Shown one piece after another: positions 21,627 through 31,372 of a stretch of DNA of 64,000 nt; position 1 is the stretch's first letter; each line of letters starts with the position of its first letter. This DNA comes from Aspidapion aeneum (Eukaryota; Arthropoda; Insecta; Coleoptera; Brentidae): the NCBI GenBank assembly GCA_963576565.1, contig OY755046.1, positions 56,647,471 to 56,711,470 on the forward strand, written 5' to 3'. The position numbers and the translations under genes were made by a program. Under the pieces are notes generated by a model. The model had not been told where the DNA came from, did no database searches, and saw only the letters and a program-made list of their open reading frames with translations.

Positions 21627-24600
21627 ATGAGTTTTGCAACGAAATTGGTTTATAAAATTATGTGTCAGCTTGGTATGGTAGAAGATATGGATAAAAATGT
21701 TTCAATTTTAAAAATTCTAAAAGATTGTGCTTTGGCCAGTAGACAAATAAGCATTGCTTTAAAAAAAGCTTCTTCAGTTGCTGAAAAATCTCATTTGACG
21801 GCGTGCCTGGGACAAGTTAAACAGTGCAAGCACATTTTAAAACAAAAAAGCCTCAAGTTTGGTGGTGCGATTGGCACCAAGGAAACAGCCAAACATCGCG
21901 TACAATGGGAAGACATAAAATCAGCATTTGAAAGCCGAGTAAGAAGTGCTGTCATTACAAATTTACGTCATAAGGATCCCAAAAAGTTTTTAGAGGATTG
22001 TTTTAGTTTATTTAAACGAAGAATAGAAAATACATTAAAAAAAGAGGATATGTTAAAAGTTAACACTATTTTAAGTGGAGATTTTCAAATAATTAAACAA
22101 GGACAACATGGAAGTGAGACAAAACACTTTAATACCGCTAATGCGGTTATTGACCGTAATACAAATTTAAAAAACTGGTTTGAGAAAAATGTAAAAACTT
22201 TGCTTTTGACTGACTTGGAAGAATTTGAACAAAATCAATCTGGATGGTCTCTTACAAAAATTAATAATCTTATTGTTGCTGTTAATAAATATAGCTGCAT
22301 GAGAGCCGGATCTTATTTAGAGCTACCCAAAGAAATTCTTAAGCGTAAAGCTTGTGTAAATGTGGAAAACAATGACGATTTATGTTTTGGTTGGGCTATT
22401 GTGTCAGCATTATATCCTGTTGAAAAAAACTCAAATAGAATCTCATCCTACCCGCGTCCTCAAGAGGTGTTAAATTTAAAAAATATAAAATTTCCAATGA
22501 CTTTAAACCAAGTCGCCCGATTCGAAAAGCAAAATAATGTATCCGTAAATGTGTATCGCCTGCAAAAACCTAATAAAAACAGTTTTAAAGTACTGCCTGC
22601 GTACATTTCTGAAGAAAGGAACGAAAAACATGTTAATTTGCTAATGATTCAAAATAATTACTATTTGGATGATGAACAGATTAAAGACCTTTCGCCACCA
22701 ATTTACCACTTTGTATGGGTAAAAAATCTTTCAAGGCTAATAAGTAGTCAAATCAGCAAATCCAAAAAAGCAACCTATGTATGTGATAGATGCCTGCACT
22801 ACTTCTATTCTGAAGCTGGACTTATTCAACATATAAAAGACTGCAAAGTTATTGGCAGTTTTGTGGTTCCGAAATTACCAAGTAGCGATAAAAAAGTTGT
22901 TGAATTTAAAAACTTTAAAAATAAACAATTTGCACCGTTCATTATCTATTCGGATATTGAGTGCTTACTGCTTCCTGTTGCAGAAAATATTGGAAAAAGA
23001 ACCCAAAATTATCAAAGTCATGTGCCTTGTTCGGTAGGATATTATGTAAAATGTGCCTACGATGATTCTTTATCATTTTATAAATCTTACACGGGGCCTG
23101 ACTGTATGGAATGGTTCAGTAAACAGTTACTAGATTTCGCTGAAAACTTGGAAACTGTATTTCTCTGTGACTTACCCCTTGAGCCTTTAAGTAAAAAGCA
23201 AAAAACTGACTTCAACAATGCAAAAAAATGTCATATTTGTGAACAGGACTTTTTAGCTGGTGAAAAGAAAATACGCGATCATAGTCACCTTACATCTGAG
23301 TATCGTGGTCCAGCCCATGAAAGCTGTAATCTGAACTTTCAGGATAGTCATACTGTCCCTGTAGTATTCCACAATCTTAGCTCCTATGATGGACATTTGA
23401 TAATTGAAAACATCGCCAATTTGGACGGATCAATAAATTTGCTACCAATTAACAAAGAAAAATATATAGCATTTACCAAAAAAATTAATGAAAATTTAAT
23501 CGAATTTAGATTTATTGATTCGTTCCGCTTCATGGCCAGTAGCTTGGACAAGCTAGCTTCATATCTTGAGGAGTATCCACTAGTAAGAAACGAATTTCCC
23601 AACTTGTCTGACGAACAATACAAACTTATTTTTAAAAAAGGAGTATTTTGCTATGACTATATGAATAGTTGGGAAAAATTAAGAGATACATCTTTGCCTG
23701 AGCAACTTAATTTCTTTAACACACTCGAAAGTAGAGAAACATTGCCTGCTGATTATGATCATGCCCAAAATGTATGGAGAAGCTTTGGTTGTAAAACCCT
23801 ACAAGATTACATGGAACTCTACATGAAAGTTGACATAGTACTTTTAATGCAGGTATTTCAGAGATTTAGAGAGAGCTGTCATAAAACGTATGGTCTGGAT
23901 CCTGCTAACTATTATACGCTTCCTGGTTATACGTGGGATTGCATGCTGTATTGCACGCAACAAAAATTAGAGCTTTTGACCGACTATAATATGGTGACTT
24001 TTATAGAACGCGGCATTAGAGGAGGGTTAAGCCAATGCTCTAAAAGATATGTGGAGGCCAATAATAAATATATGGCCAACTATGATTTAACCAAAGAAAC
24101 ATCTTTTTTGATGTATTTTGATATCAATAACCAATATGGATATAGCATGAGTCAGAAACTGCCGTATGAAAAATTTAATTGGTTAGAAAGTGAAGAAATG
24201 CTCAATTTTGATGTTAATAAAATTGAAGATGACTCGAGTAATGGATACATCCTGGAAGTCGACTTGTACATTCCTGTAGAATTACATGACTATTTCTCAG
24301 ACTTACCCTTATGTCCTGAACATCGCTGCCCACCTAACGAGAAAAACCCTAAAAATAAGAAACTTATGGCCACACTATATAATAAAACGGAATACGTAAT
24401 TCACTATAGAAATCTAAAGCAAGCGTTAAAACTTGGTATAAAACTTGAAAAAATTCATAAAATTTTATGCTTTAAGCAATCTGCATGGCTTAAATCCTAC
24501 ATTGATTTGAATACTCAACTAAGACAGAATGCTAAAAATGATTTTGAGAAAAACCTTTTTAAATTAATGAACAACGCCGTGTTTGGTAAAACCATGGAAA

Positions 24601-25361
24601 ATATTAGAAAACATAGTGTTGTTAAATTAATCAAGAAATGGGATGGACGATACGGAGCAGAAGCACTGATTTCTCGACCTGAATTCAAAAGCATTACAAT
24701 ATTCAATGAAAACTTGGTTGCCGTAGAACTTGAAAAAACCGAAATATATTTTAATAAACCGATATATGTGGGAATGTGTATTTTGGACATTGCCAAAACA
24801 ACAATATATGATTTTCACTACAACTACATGGTACCAGCTTTTGGGAAGGATTGTACTGTGGCATACACAGATACTGATAGTTTAGTTTATAACATAAAAA
24901 ATCATGATATTTATGAATCAATACAGCGCAACTGTGACAAGTACTTTGATACCTCAGATTATGCTGAAGATAACATATATAACATTCCGAGGGTGAATAA
25001 AAAAGTTTTAGGCATGATGAAAGATGAAAACAATGGCGAAATAATGACGCATTTTATTGGCCTTAGAGCTAAAATGTATGCTACAAAAGTAGTGGACAGC
25101 AAGAGTAAAGCTGCAAAAGTGATTAAGAAGGCCAAGGGTGTAAAACAAAACGTTGTAAAATCAAAAATATTATTTGAGGACTATGTCGACTGCCTAAATA
25201 ACTTTCAAGAAAAGGTGATTACGCAAAATCTTATAAGATCCGAAAAGCACAGACTATACTCCATTAAACAAACAAAAATTGGACTAAGTCCCCTGGATGA
25301 TAAAAGATGTATTTCAAAGGACTGTTATGAAACGTTACCGTGGGGGCACTACAGGATTTAG
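21627..25361 (+). CDS. POLB: Protein-primed family-B DNA polymerase, right-arm copy
   Basis: 1244-residue DNA_pol_B_2-type polymerase that would copy the element from its ends using a protein primer. In order: a ~380-residue N-terminal part with a CFGWAIVSAL segment (Cys253), possibly housing a terminal-protein function (inference); a C-x2-C-x12-H-x3-C finger at 386-406; exonuclease motif I (YSDIE, D443/E445); an HNH/endonuclease VII-like insertion at 535-568 (C535, C538, DHSH 551-554, H564, C567-N568); Exo II (FHNLSSYD, N583/D588); Exo III (YMKVD, Y732/D736); polymerase motif A (YFDINNQYG, D832); motif B (KLMNNAVFGKTMEN, from K979); motif C (YTDTDS, D1082/D1084); and the KxY motif (KMY, 1149-1151). 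Every catalytic position is filled. The start fits the leader context. The nearest AATAAA is about 366 nt past the stop. The length matches Polinton polymerases. Confidence 0.94.
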   Translation: MSFATKLVYKIMCQLGMVEDMDKNVSILKILKDCALASRQISIALKKASSVAEKSHLTACLGQVKQCKHILKQKSLKFGGAIGTKETAKHRVQWEDIKSAFESRVRSAVITNLRHKDPKKFLEDCFSLFKRRIENTLKKEDMLKVNTILSGDFQIIKQGQHGSETKHFNTANAVIDRNTNLKNWFEKNVKTLLLTDLEEFEQNQSGWSLTKINNLIVAVNKYSCMRAGSYLELPKEILKRKACVNVENNDDLCFGWAIVSALYPVEKNSNRISSYPRPQEVLNLKNIKFPMTLNQVARFEKQNNVSVNVYRLQKPNKNSFKVLPAYISEERNEKHVNLLMIQNNYYLDDEQIKDLSPPIYHFVWVKNLSRLISSQISKSKKATYVCDRCLHYFYSEAGLIQHIKDCKVIGSFVVPKLPSSDKKVVEFKNFKNKQFAPFIIYSDIECLLLPVAENIGKRTQNYQSHVPCSVGYYVKCAYDDSLSFYKSYTGPDCMEWFSKQLLDFAENLETVFLCDLPLEPLSKKQKTDFNNAKKCHICEQDFLAGEKKIRDHSHLTSEYRGPAHESCNLNFQDSHTVPVVFHNLSSYDGHLIIENIANLDGSINLLPINKEKYIAFTKKINENLIEFRFIDSFRFMASSLDKLASYLEEYPLVRNEFPNLSDEQYKLIFKKGVFCYDYMNSWEKLRDTSLPEQLNFFNTLESRETLPADYDHAQNVWRSFGCKTLQDYMELYMKVDIVLLMQVFQRFRESCHKTYGLDPANYYTLPGYTWDCMLYCTQQKLELLTDYNMVTFIERGIRGGLSQCSKRYVEANNKYMANYDLTKETSFLMYFDINNQYGYSMSQKLPYEKFNWLESEEMLNFDVNKIEDDSSNGYILEVDLYIPVELHDYFSDLPLCPEHRCPPNEKNPKNKKLMATLYNKTEYVIHYRNLKQALKLGIKLEKIHKILCFKQSAWLKSYIDLNTQLRQNAKNDFEKNLFKLMNNAVFGKTMENIRKHSVVKLIKKWDGRYGAEALISRPEFKSITIFNENLVAVELEKTEIYFNKPIYVGMCILDIAKTTIYDFHYNYMVPAFGKDCTVAYTDTDSLVYNIKNHDIYESIQRNCDKYFDTSDYAEDNIYNIPRVNKKVLGMMKDENNGEIMTHFIGLRAKMYATKVVDSKSKAAKVIKKAKGVKQNVVKSKILFEDYVDCLNNFQEKVITQNLIRSEKHRLYSIKQTKIGLSPLDDKRCISKDCYETLPWGHYRI

Positions 25362-26248
25362 TGATAACTTAGGTTAAATATAATTTTAATAATGGTGTCT
25401 TGTTTATGTTTTTATTGTGTTTGGTTAGATATTTTTAATAGTGAACTATATATAAGTATAACCTAAATTTAATCTTGGTTTTGCCTATAGATTATATTAT
25501 AAAACCTCTAGAATTAGCAAAAGTTTAGTAGCGCCTAATATGTTTATGTAAAAATGAATATATATATAATGATAGTCATAGTACCTGTAATGTTATTATA
25601 ATATACCGTCTAAATATGATTAATAGAACTTGTAAGTCTATATGATCATAGAAGGACATAATATATTTCTCTATGCTATGAATAAGATTATATAATTAAT
25701 TGTATCTGTATATAAATTTTTTTTAAAATAAACAAGTAAAAAATATTCTAAAGTGTTTACTATGAACCTAGTCCAAGTAAGTAATACTAACAATTTAAAA
25801 AATAACGAACTATCTATTAAAACAATTAACATCTTTAAGTGGAGAAAATAAAGGGCTTTAAACTGAAAGAATCAATAGACATTCGTTAAAGCAATAAAAT
25901 CGCTTTCAAGTAACTCACTGTTTAGGTGAATACTACAGTCCTATAACAAGCAAAAAGATAGCAAGTTACAGGTCTGCCTAAGGTACAAGATGAACTGCAA
26001 CACCTAAAGAGTCAACTGCGGGTCAAACATTTATTGAAGGTTAGATTGGGTAGTACAAAAAAGACATGGAGACATTACTGCCTCCAATATTCTGTGACAT
26101 ATCGAAAAAATGTCCACGTTTTCGTCTTATGGGGAAATTACTGCCTCGAATTAAATATTCTGTGACATATCCAAAAAAATGACCACGTTTTCGTCTTATG
26201 GGGCTTTACATGGAAAAAGTGAGCCAGAACCCGTATAGTATATCTACT
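25362..26248. other. Terminal non-coding segment of right arm
   Basis: 887 bp between the POLB stop and the right terminus, mirroring 6465-7351. It is A+T-rich. AATAAA at 25727-25732 is a candidate polyadenylation signal. The subterminal duplication lies at 26073-26203. Confidence 0.6.
26073..26203. repeat. Subterminal tandem duplication in right arm
   Basis: Exact-position mirror of 6510-6640: two copies of the block carrying CACGTTTTCGTCTTATGGGG at its terminal-proximal edge. Confidence 0.7.
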
Positions 26249-26254
26249 GATATG
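26249..26254 (+). other. Right copy of 6-bp target-site duplication (GATATG)
   Basis: Identical and direct to 6459-6464. Beyond it the host minisatellite resumes with AACCCGACAGGACCCGACAG. Confidence 0.8.
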
Positions 26255-26300
26255 AACCCGACAGGACCCGACAGCACCCGACAGGACTTAAATCCTGTTG
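26255..26300 (+). repeat. ACAGGACCC-type minisatellite, right part
   Basis: Continuation of the target minisatellite in the same orientation as 6421-6458. Its presence on both sides shows that the palindromic element split a single array. Confidence 0.7.
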
Positions 26301-27636
26301 AACGCTATACGAATATTACGGTGCCGATGATCCCTCATCCAAAGGATGGGAAATGCTGCTTAAATATTTGCAAAACTGGCAAGCAAAATTCCTAACTACA
26401 TGGATTGCCTTACCTCTGCATTTGGTGCTATACCGATATCTTTAGCGTTCTTTTTGGTCATATTCCTGGTTATAGACGAAATTTTGAACTGGGTTTATTT
26501 TTAGAAATTGTCAATATCAAATCGACTTTGATATAAAATGAAAGATGTAATGCACCTATTGTCCGGCCAGAATAAAATGTGTGTCCAGTGGCGTGCTATA
26601 GTTTTTTAATTATTCATTATTAGGTATTAATTTTATATTTTAATCCTCCTAAGCCTTTTTTTGCTCGAAAACTCCATACCTGTTTTATCTTAAAAAGAAA
26701 TAATTTTTCAAACCTTTTATAATTAAATTATATAGGAACCTACCTATTTCATTAGGTATATAGGATCTATAAACCTAAAAAAAATCCAATCCTTTTTAAT
26801 TTTAAAAATTAAAAAGGTGTAAATTTTTTATGAAACGTGCCTAGTCATCTTGTTTAAGCCCAGCGATAACAATAGAAGCCCAATAAAAGGGTGTGAATTG
26901 TGAACGGGCTGGAGTCTAATTGAGCCAGCGGTTACAATAGAAATCCAATAAAAGGTTGTGAATTATGAACGGGCCGAAATCCATTTCGTTAAACGTACCA
27001 GACGAGTACCGCGTTTTCTTGTAATATTAAAATTTTGTTCATTGTTAATTTGCTAAAAATGAAGACCACCCAATAAGACAAAAGTGCTGTAAACAGAGGG
27101 ACATAGATTGAGTTGAGTAATCTCTTTTGCGTCTCATTTTAATCTGACCGAACAGTAGGTGACAATTAAATGGTGAGTAATCATTCCATCATTCATAAGT
27201 AATATATTTAAAATATTTTGAAAATTGTGAGAATTTTTATTTGTAAAATATTTAAACATTTTTGGAAATTTTCATAGTAATAAATAAAAAATGTTTCGTA
27301 CAAAACCTCTTTTACGCGAAATACGCTAAAAGTAGCGAAAAATTTGAACATTTTTTGAATAAAGTCAAAGTTTTTACAATTATACAGTAGTTGGGCGAAG
27401 TGGTCAAATGATTTTTTTTAATTGAGTTAGTGTTATTGAATTAAATATAAATAACTTATTCTTGGCTTTTGGCTTCGAAAATGTACCTAGGTACAATTTT
27501 TGGAACTTCACAATACTGAAATACTTTGTTTTAAGTTTTTCACACTTACCTAGAAATTTTGCGGCTCTGGGGGTATAATTACCCCTCTTTAAACCCCACT
27601 ACCGTAGAACCGCCAGTGTAATTCTACTATGTCGGT
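26301..27636. other. Intergenic stretch with a ~62-bp tandem duplication
   Basis: No gene is supported. Between about 26862 and 26987 two copies of ACAATAGAAGCCCAATAAAA...GTGAATTGTGAACGGGC lie side by side with a few differences. The rest is A+T-rich. Confidence 0.5.
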
Positions 27637-27880
27637 TTAAAACGTTTTTCTATGTTCTCCGACGCCTATTCTCCACCTCCTTCGATCCTGACAACCATTT
27701 TTTGTCAGGTTTTTTTGACCCATTGATCTTATTGACCGTTGGCATTCTAGTTTAGGACGCCCTCTTTTTCTGCGCCCTATTGCTTGACATTCTAGGACCT
27801 GCTTTGGTAATCTTTCGTCGTTCATCCGCTGTACATGGCCGTGCCATATTAGTTGCCTTTTAGTGAGGTCATCCGTTATG
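27637..27880 (-). pseudogene. LINE reverse transcriptase C-terminal fragment
   Basis: The minus strand reads DDLTKRQLIWHGHVQRMNDE, then RLPKQVLE...GRRKRGRPKLE, ending GVGEHRKTF and a stop. The WHGHVQRM...GRRKRGRPK pattern is the conserved C-terminus of insect non-LTR retrotransposons encoding an APE-type endonuclease plus reverse transcriptase (the type often mis-annotated as craniofacial development protein 2-like). Only the last ~80 codons remain. The fragment stops abruptly where the GGCGCC repeat begins. The same family is represented at 47613-48545 and 53640-54200. Confidence 0.8.
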
Positions 27881-27955
27881 CCAACTCGGCGCCGCCAACT
27901 GGGCGCCGGGCCAACTCGGCGCCGCCAACTGGGCGCCGGCCAACTCGGCGCCGGA
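27881..27955. repeat. GGCGCC-rich 14-16-bp tandem repeat
   Basis: Five units alternate CCAACTCGGCGCCG and CCAACTGGGCGCCGG. Each contains the palindrome GGCGCC. The block is strikingly G+C-rich in an A+T-rich setting and abuts the truncated LINE end without a gap. Confidence 0.9.
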
Positions 27956-28104
27956 CTAAAATTTTTTTTTGGGTAAAATGTGTAGATGAAAAATAAAATA
28001 TATTATTTATATAAAAACATCTTTAAAAAATCCTTTACGCAATATTTTTTACAAGCTTTTATTTAGCTTCAGATGTTCTGTCTAACTAACTATCTATCAA
28101 ATCT

Positions 28105-29640
28105 TGTGAAGCGTTCTTGACACACGTAGTGGTCCCATGACAATACAACATTAAGAAAAAAATATCCTCCCACCCTACCCCCACCCCTTCTATAGAAAAA
28201 TGTGTTTTTGACACACTTCCCGTTATCCGATTTGGATAAAATTTGGTATACACATAGTGGTCCGATGATAATACAACAATAAAAAAAATATCCTCCCACC
28301 CCTACCCCCACCCCCTTCTATAGAAAAATTTGTTTTTGACACACATCCCGTAATCCGATTTGGATGAAATTTGGTATACATATAGTGATCCGATGACAAT
28401 ACAATATTAATAAAAAAATATCCTCCCACCTCTACCCCCACCCCCTTTCATAGAAAAATGAGTTTTTGACACACTTCCCATTATCCGGTTTGGATGAAAT
28501 TTGGTATTCACATAGTGGTCCGATGACAATACAACATTAAACAAAAATATCCTCCCACCTCTACCCCCACCGCTTTCATAGAAAAATGAGTTTTTGACAC
28601 ACTTCCCATTATCCGGTTTGGATGAAATTTGGTTTTCACATAGTGGTCCGATGACAATACAACATTTAAAAAAAATATCCTCCCAACCTACCCCCACCCC
28701 TTCCATAGAAAATGCGTTTTTGACACCCTTCCCATTATCCGATTTGGATGAAATTTGGTATACATATAGTGATCCGATGACAATACAATATTAAGAAAAA
28801 AATATCCTCCCGCCTCTACCCCCACCCCTTCCATAGAAAATGTGTTTTTGACACCCTTCCCATTATCCGATTTGGATGAAATTTGGTATACATATAGTGG
28901 TTCGATCACAATACAACATTGAAAAAAAAATCCTACCACTCCTACCCCCACCCTCATTTATTGAAAAATGCGTTTTTGACACCCTTTCCATTATCCGATT
29001 TGGAGGAAATTTGGTATACATATAGTGATCCGATGACAATACAATAATAAGAAAAAATATCCTCCCACCTCTACCCCCACCCCCTTTCATAGAGAAATGA
29101 GTTTTTGACACACTTCCCATTATCCGATTTGGATGAAATTTGGTATTCACATAGTGGTCTGATGACAATACAACATTTAAAAAAAATATACGCCCACCCC
29201 TACCCCCACCCCCTTCCATAGAAAATGCGTTTATGACACCCTTCCCATTATCCGATTTGGATGAAATTTGGTATACATATAGTGGTCCGATGACAATACA
29301 ACATTGAAAAAAAAATCCTACCACTCCTACCCCCACCCTCATCTATGGAAAAATGCGTTTTTGACACACTTCCCATTATCCGATTTGGATGAAATTTGGT
29401 ATACATATAGTGGTCCGATAACAATACAACAATAATGAAAAAATGTCCTCCCACCCCTACCCCCCACCCCCTTTCCATGAAAAATGCGTTTTTGACACAC
29501 TTCACTTCAAATGACTTTTATAAAATTTGGTATATGCATAAAGGCCCGATGGCAATACAGCCCAAACAAAAAATATATTTCTAACTCTACCCCCACCCTC
29601 TCCTTCCCCCAATAGAAAAATGAGTTTCCAAATAACTCAC
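28105..29640. repeat. ~129-bp tandem array, about twelve units
   Basis: Units contain CCGATTTGGATGAAATTTGG, then ATAGTGGTCCGATGACAATA, a run of A, ATCCTCCCACC and CTACCCCCACCCC. The GACAATAC core recurs at roughly 28130, 28265, 28393, 28523, 28648, 28773, 28903, 29031, 29161, 29289, 29417 and 29549. Units have diverged moderately. Open frames across the array simply translate it and shift with indels, so no CDS is called. Confidence 0.9.
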
Positions 29641-29777
29641 GATCAGCGATTTCATTATAATCTAGAATAAACTCTATTTATTTACTTCTGCATTTTTCTG
29701 CTAGATTGATTCTTGCAAATAGTGATAATTAATTGATACGGATATCTTATCGTAATAACATCGTCAAAATTATATAT

Positions 29778-29858
29778 ATTTTTTTTTAATGTTGTATTGT
29801 CATCGGACCACTATGTGAATACCAAATTTCATCCAAATCGGATAATGGAAAGTGTGTC
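29778..29858 (-). repeat. Inverted solo unit of the 129-bp repeat
   Basis: TTGTATTGTCATCGGACCAC, then TTCATCCAAATCGGATAATG, is the reverse complement of the array core. It is followed by four GTCAT pentamers. Together with the array it can form a foldback. Confidence 0.75.
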
Positions 29859-30094
29859 ATGTCATGTCATGTCTTTCTTTATCATTAGCTACAGTTACTT
29901 GGTCGTCAGCAATTAGTGTAGTATATCGGTAAATCGGTCGTCAAGTTGTATTCCCATGCCGTGTACTTCACATTTCCAGTTTTTTCAAGCTACTGCGATA
30001 TAAATTTTAAATGTCTTATTTTATAGAAATACCTATTTTACAAGCTTTTATTTAACTTCACCTATATGTATGTATGTAATCAAATCTTGCAACT

Positions 30095-30740
30095 CATTTT
30101 TGAAGAACTTCCAAACATCCGACTGACTTCAAATTTCGCATAGGGTCTTAGTTCCGATGACAATACAATAATATGGTTTCATCGGGTACCTACCTCCCCC
30201 CTAACGTGGGGGGTGGAGAAGGGGTAAAACTTTAGTTTGTCCGATTTCAACTAAAATTGGTATCTGGGGGTTTTTGAGGATGAGAATTACGAATTTTTGA
30301 TCAGATTACAAAAATTCAATACGGCGGATTCAAAATGGACGATTTAATGTCAAGTTTTTCTGATTAATTTTAACTGACTTCCACCTATCCGATTGACTTC
30401 AAATTTCGAATACTGTTATAGTTCCGATGACAATCCAATAATGTGGTATCACTGACTGCCTACCTCACCCCTAACCTGGAGGGCGGAGAGGGGGTAAAAT
30501 TTTAGTTTGTGGGATGTCCACCAAAATTGGTATCTGGGGGTTTTTGAGGATGAGGATTACGAATTTTTTATCAGATTACAAAAATTCAATATGGTGGATT
30601 CAAAATGGACGATTTAATGTCGTTTTTCTGATTACTTTTAAATGACTTCCACGTAGGTATCTGATTGATTTCAAAATTCACATGCTCTCCCAGTAAAAGG
30701 GGGGGGGGCGTAGAAGAGGTAAGGCTTTAGTTTGTTTGAT
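30095..30740. repeat. ~275-bp tandem duplication related to the 129-bp array
   Basis: Two full copies (about 30108-30383 and 30384-30656) and a partial third. Shared blocks include GACTTCAAATTTCG, GTTCCGATGACAATACAATA and GGTATCTGGGGGTTTTTGAG. The CCGATGACAATACAA core ties this to the 129-bp array and to 54770-55340. Confidence 0.8.
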
Positions 30741-30779
30741 CTCTTCCTGCAATATCGATGCACTAGCTGAAATGCATAG

Positions 30780-31372
30780 GCTTAGACAAATCTAAAAATT
30801 AGAAAATAAATTTAGAAAAAAAAACTTTTTGAAAAGAAGCTTTTATAAAATGGACTAAAAAGCATAAAATAATTTTTTGAGTGTTCTGATATCATAATAA
30901 TAAAAGCGATGGGCGTATTTAATATTAGGTAAATGGCTTTCCATGCACATTTGGTGGATCGTCCACAACCGATGATGGGCCGACTCTTCTTTTTCAATGT
31001 GACAAAATAAATCTACAGACTGCCGGTCGCGGATGATCTCCCTAATATGAAGCAGGCGTAATAATGTCCATCCATATCAGAAAAATGTAAGGGTAGCTTG
31101 AGTAGGGTTGGGTTGGGTTGGTTTAAATTGTCTACCGTTACATTTCTCTGCTATAATATAATGAATTTGGATTTTCACTAAACTTCGAGTTAACAAGGCT
31201 AAAACAAAAACGGGTAAATTTCCTTTAATACGCCCATCGCTTTTATTATTATGATATCAGAACACTCAAAAAATTATTTTATTCTTTTTAGTCCATTTTA
31301 TAAAAGCTTGTTTTCATACATTTTTTTTTCTAAATTTATTTAAATTCTAGTTTTAAAAAATCGTGTACAACG
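30780..31372. mobile_element. Foldback element, ~150-bp arms
   Basis: The arm at about 30808-30922 (AGCTTTTATAAAATGGACTA ... AATAAAAGCGATGGGCGTAT) is matched in inverse by 31228-31341. About 300 bp separates the arms, with no coding frame and no clear target duplication. Confidence 0.7.

Larger units (their letters stand above)
6465..26248. mobile_element. Palindromic Polinton/Maverick-like element with arm-length inverted repeats
   Basis: A 19,784-bp element: left arm 6465-16148 (9,684 bp), spacer 16149-16619 (471 bp), right arm 16620-26248 (9,629 bp). The ends start AGTAGATATACTATACGGG on each strand and are flanked by GATATG. The total size, 5'-AG terminus, 6-bp duplication and protein-primed family-B polymerase are all Polinton/Maverick traits. 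Two things are unusual. The inverted repeats cover almost the whole element, where typical ones are hundreds of base pairs. The polymerase is the only recognisable gene and is present once per arm, pointing outward. The arms are almost identical; clear differences are a handful of substitutions and the length of a 7-bp array. I infer recent formation or ongoing arm-to-arm homogenisation. An assembly fold-back is unlikely given the duplication and unique spacer, but long reads should confirm this. Confidence 0.85.

Noticed and set aside
6465..26248. Assembly fold-back artefact as the explanation of the giant palindrome
   Set aside because: A missed-adapter or collapse artefact should give a perfect mirror with little or no spacer and no matched target duplication. 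Here there is a 471-bp unique centre, a GATATG duplication, substitutions between arms and array-length differences. Not excluded outright without reads.
28090..29505. Chain of Gly-rich minus-strand frames that look like a repetitive protein
   Set aside because: They follow the 129-bp DNA units, are broken by indels and stop in different registers, and both strands are open in places.
28105..29640. The 129-bp array as a CRISPR array
   Set aside because: Whole units repeat with no unique spacers, and the context is a eukaryotic transposon-rich region.
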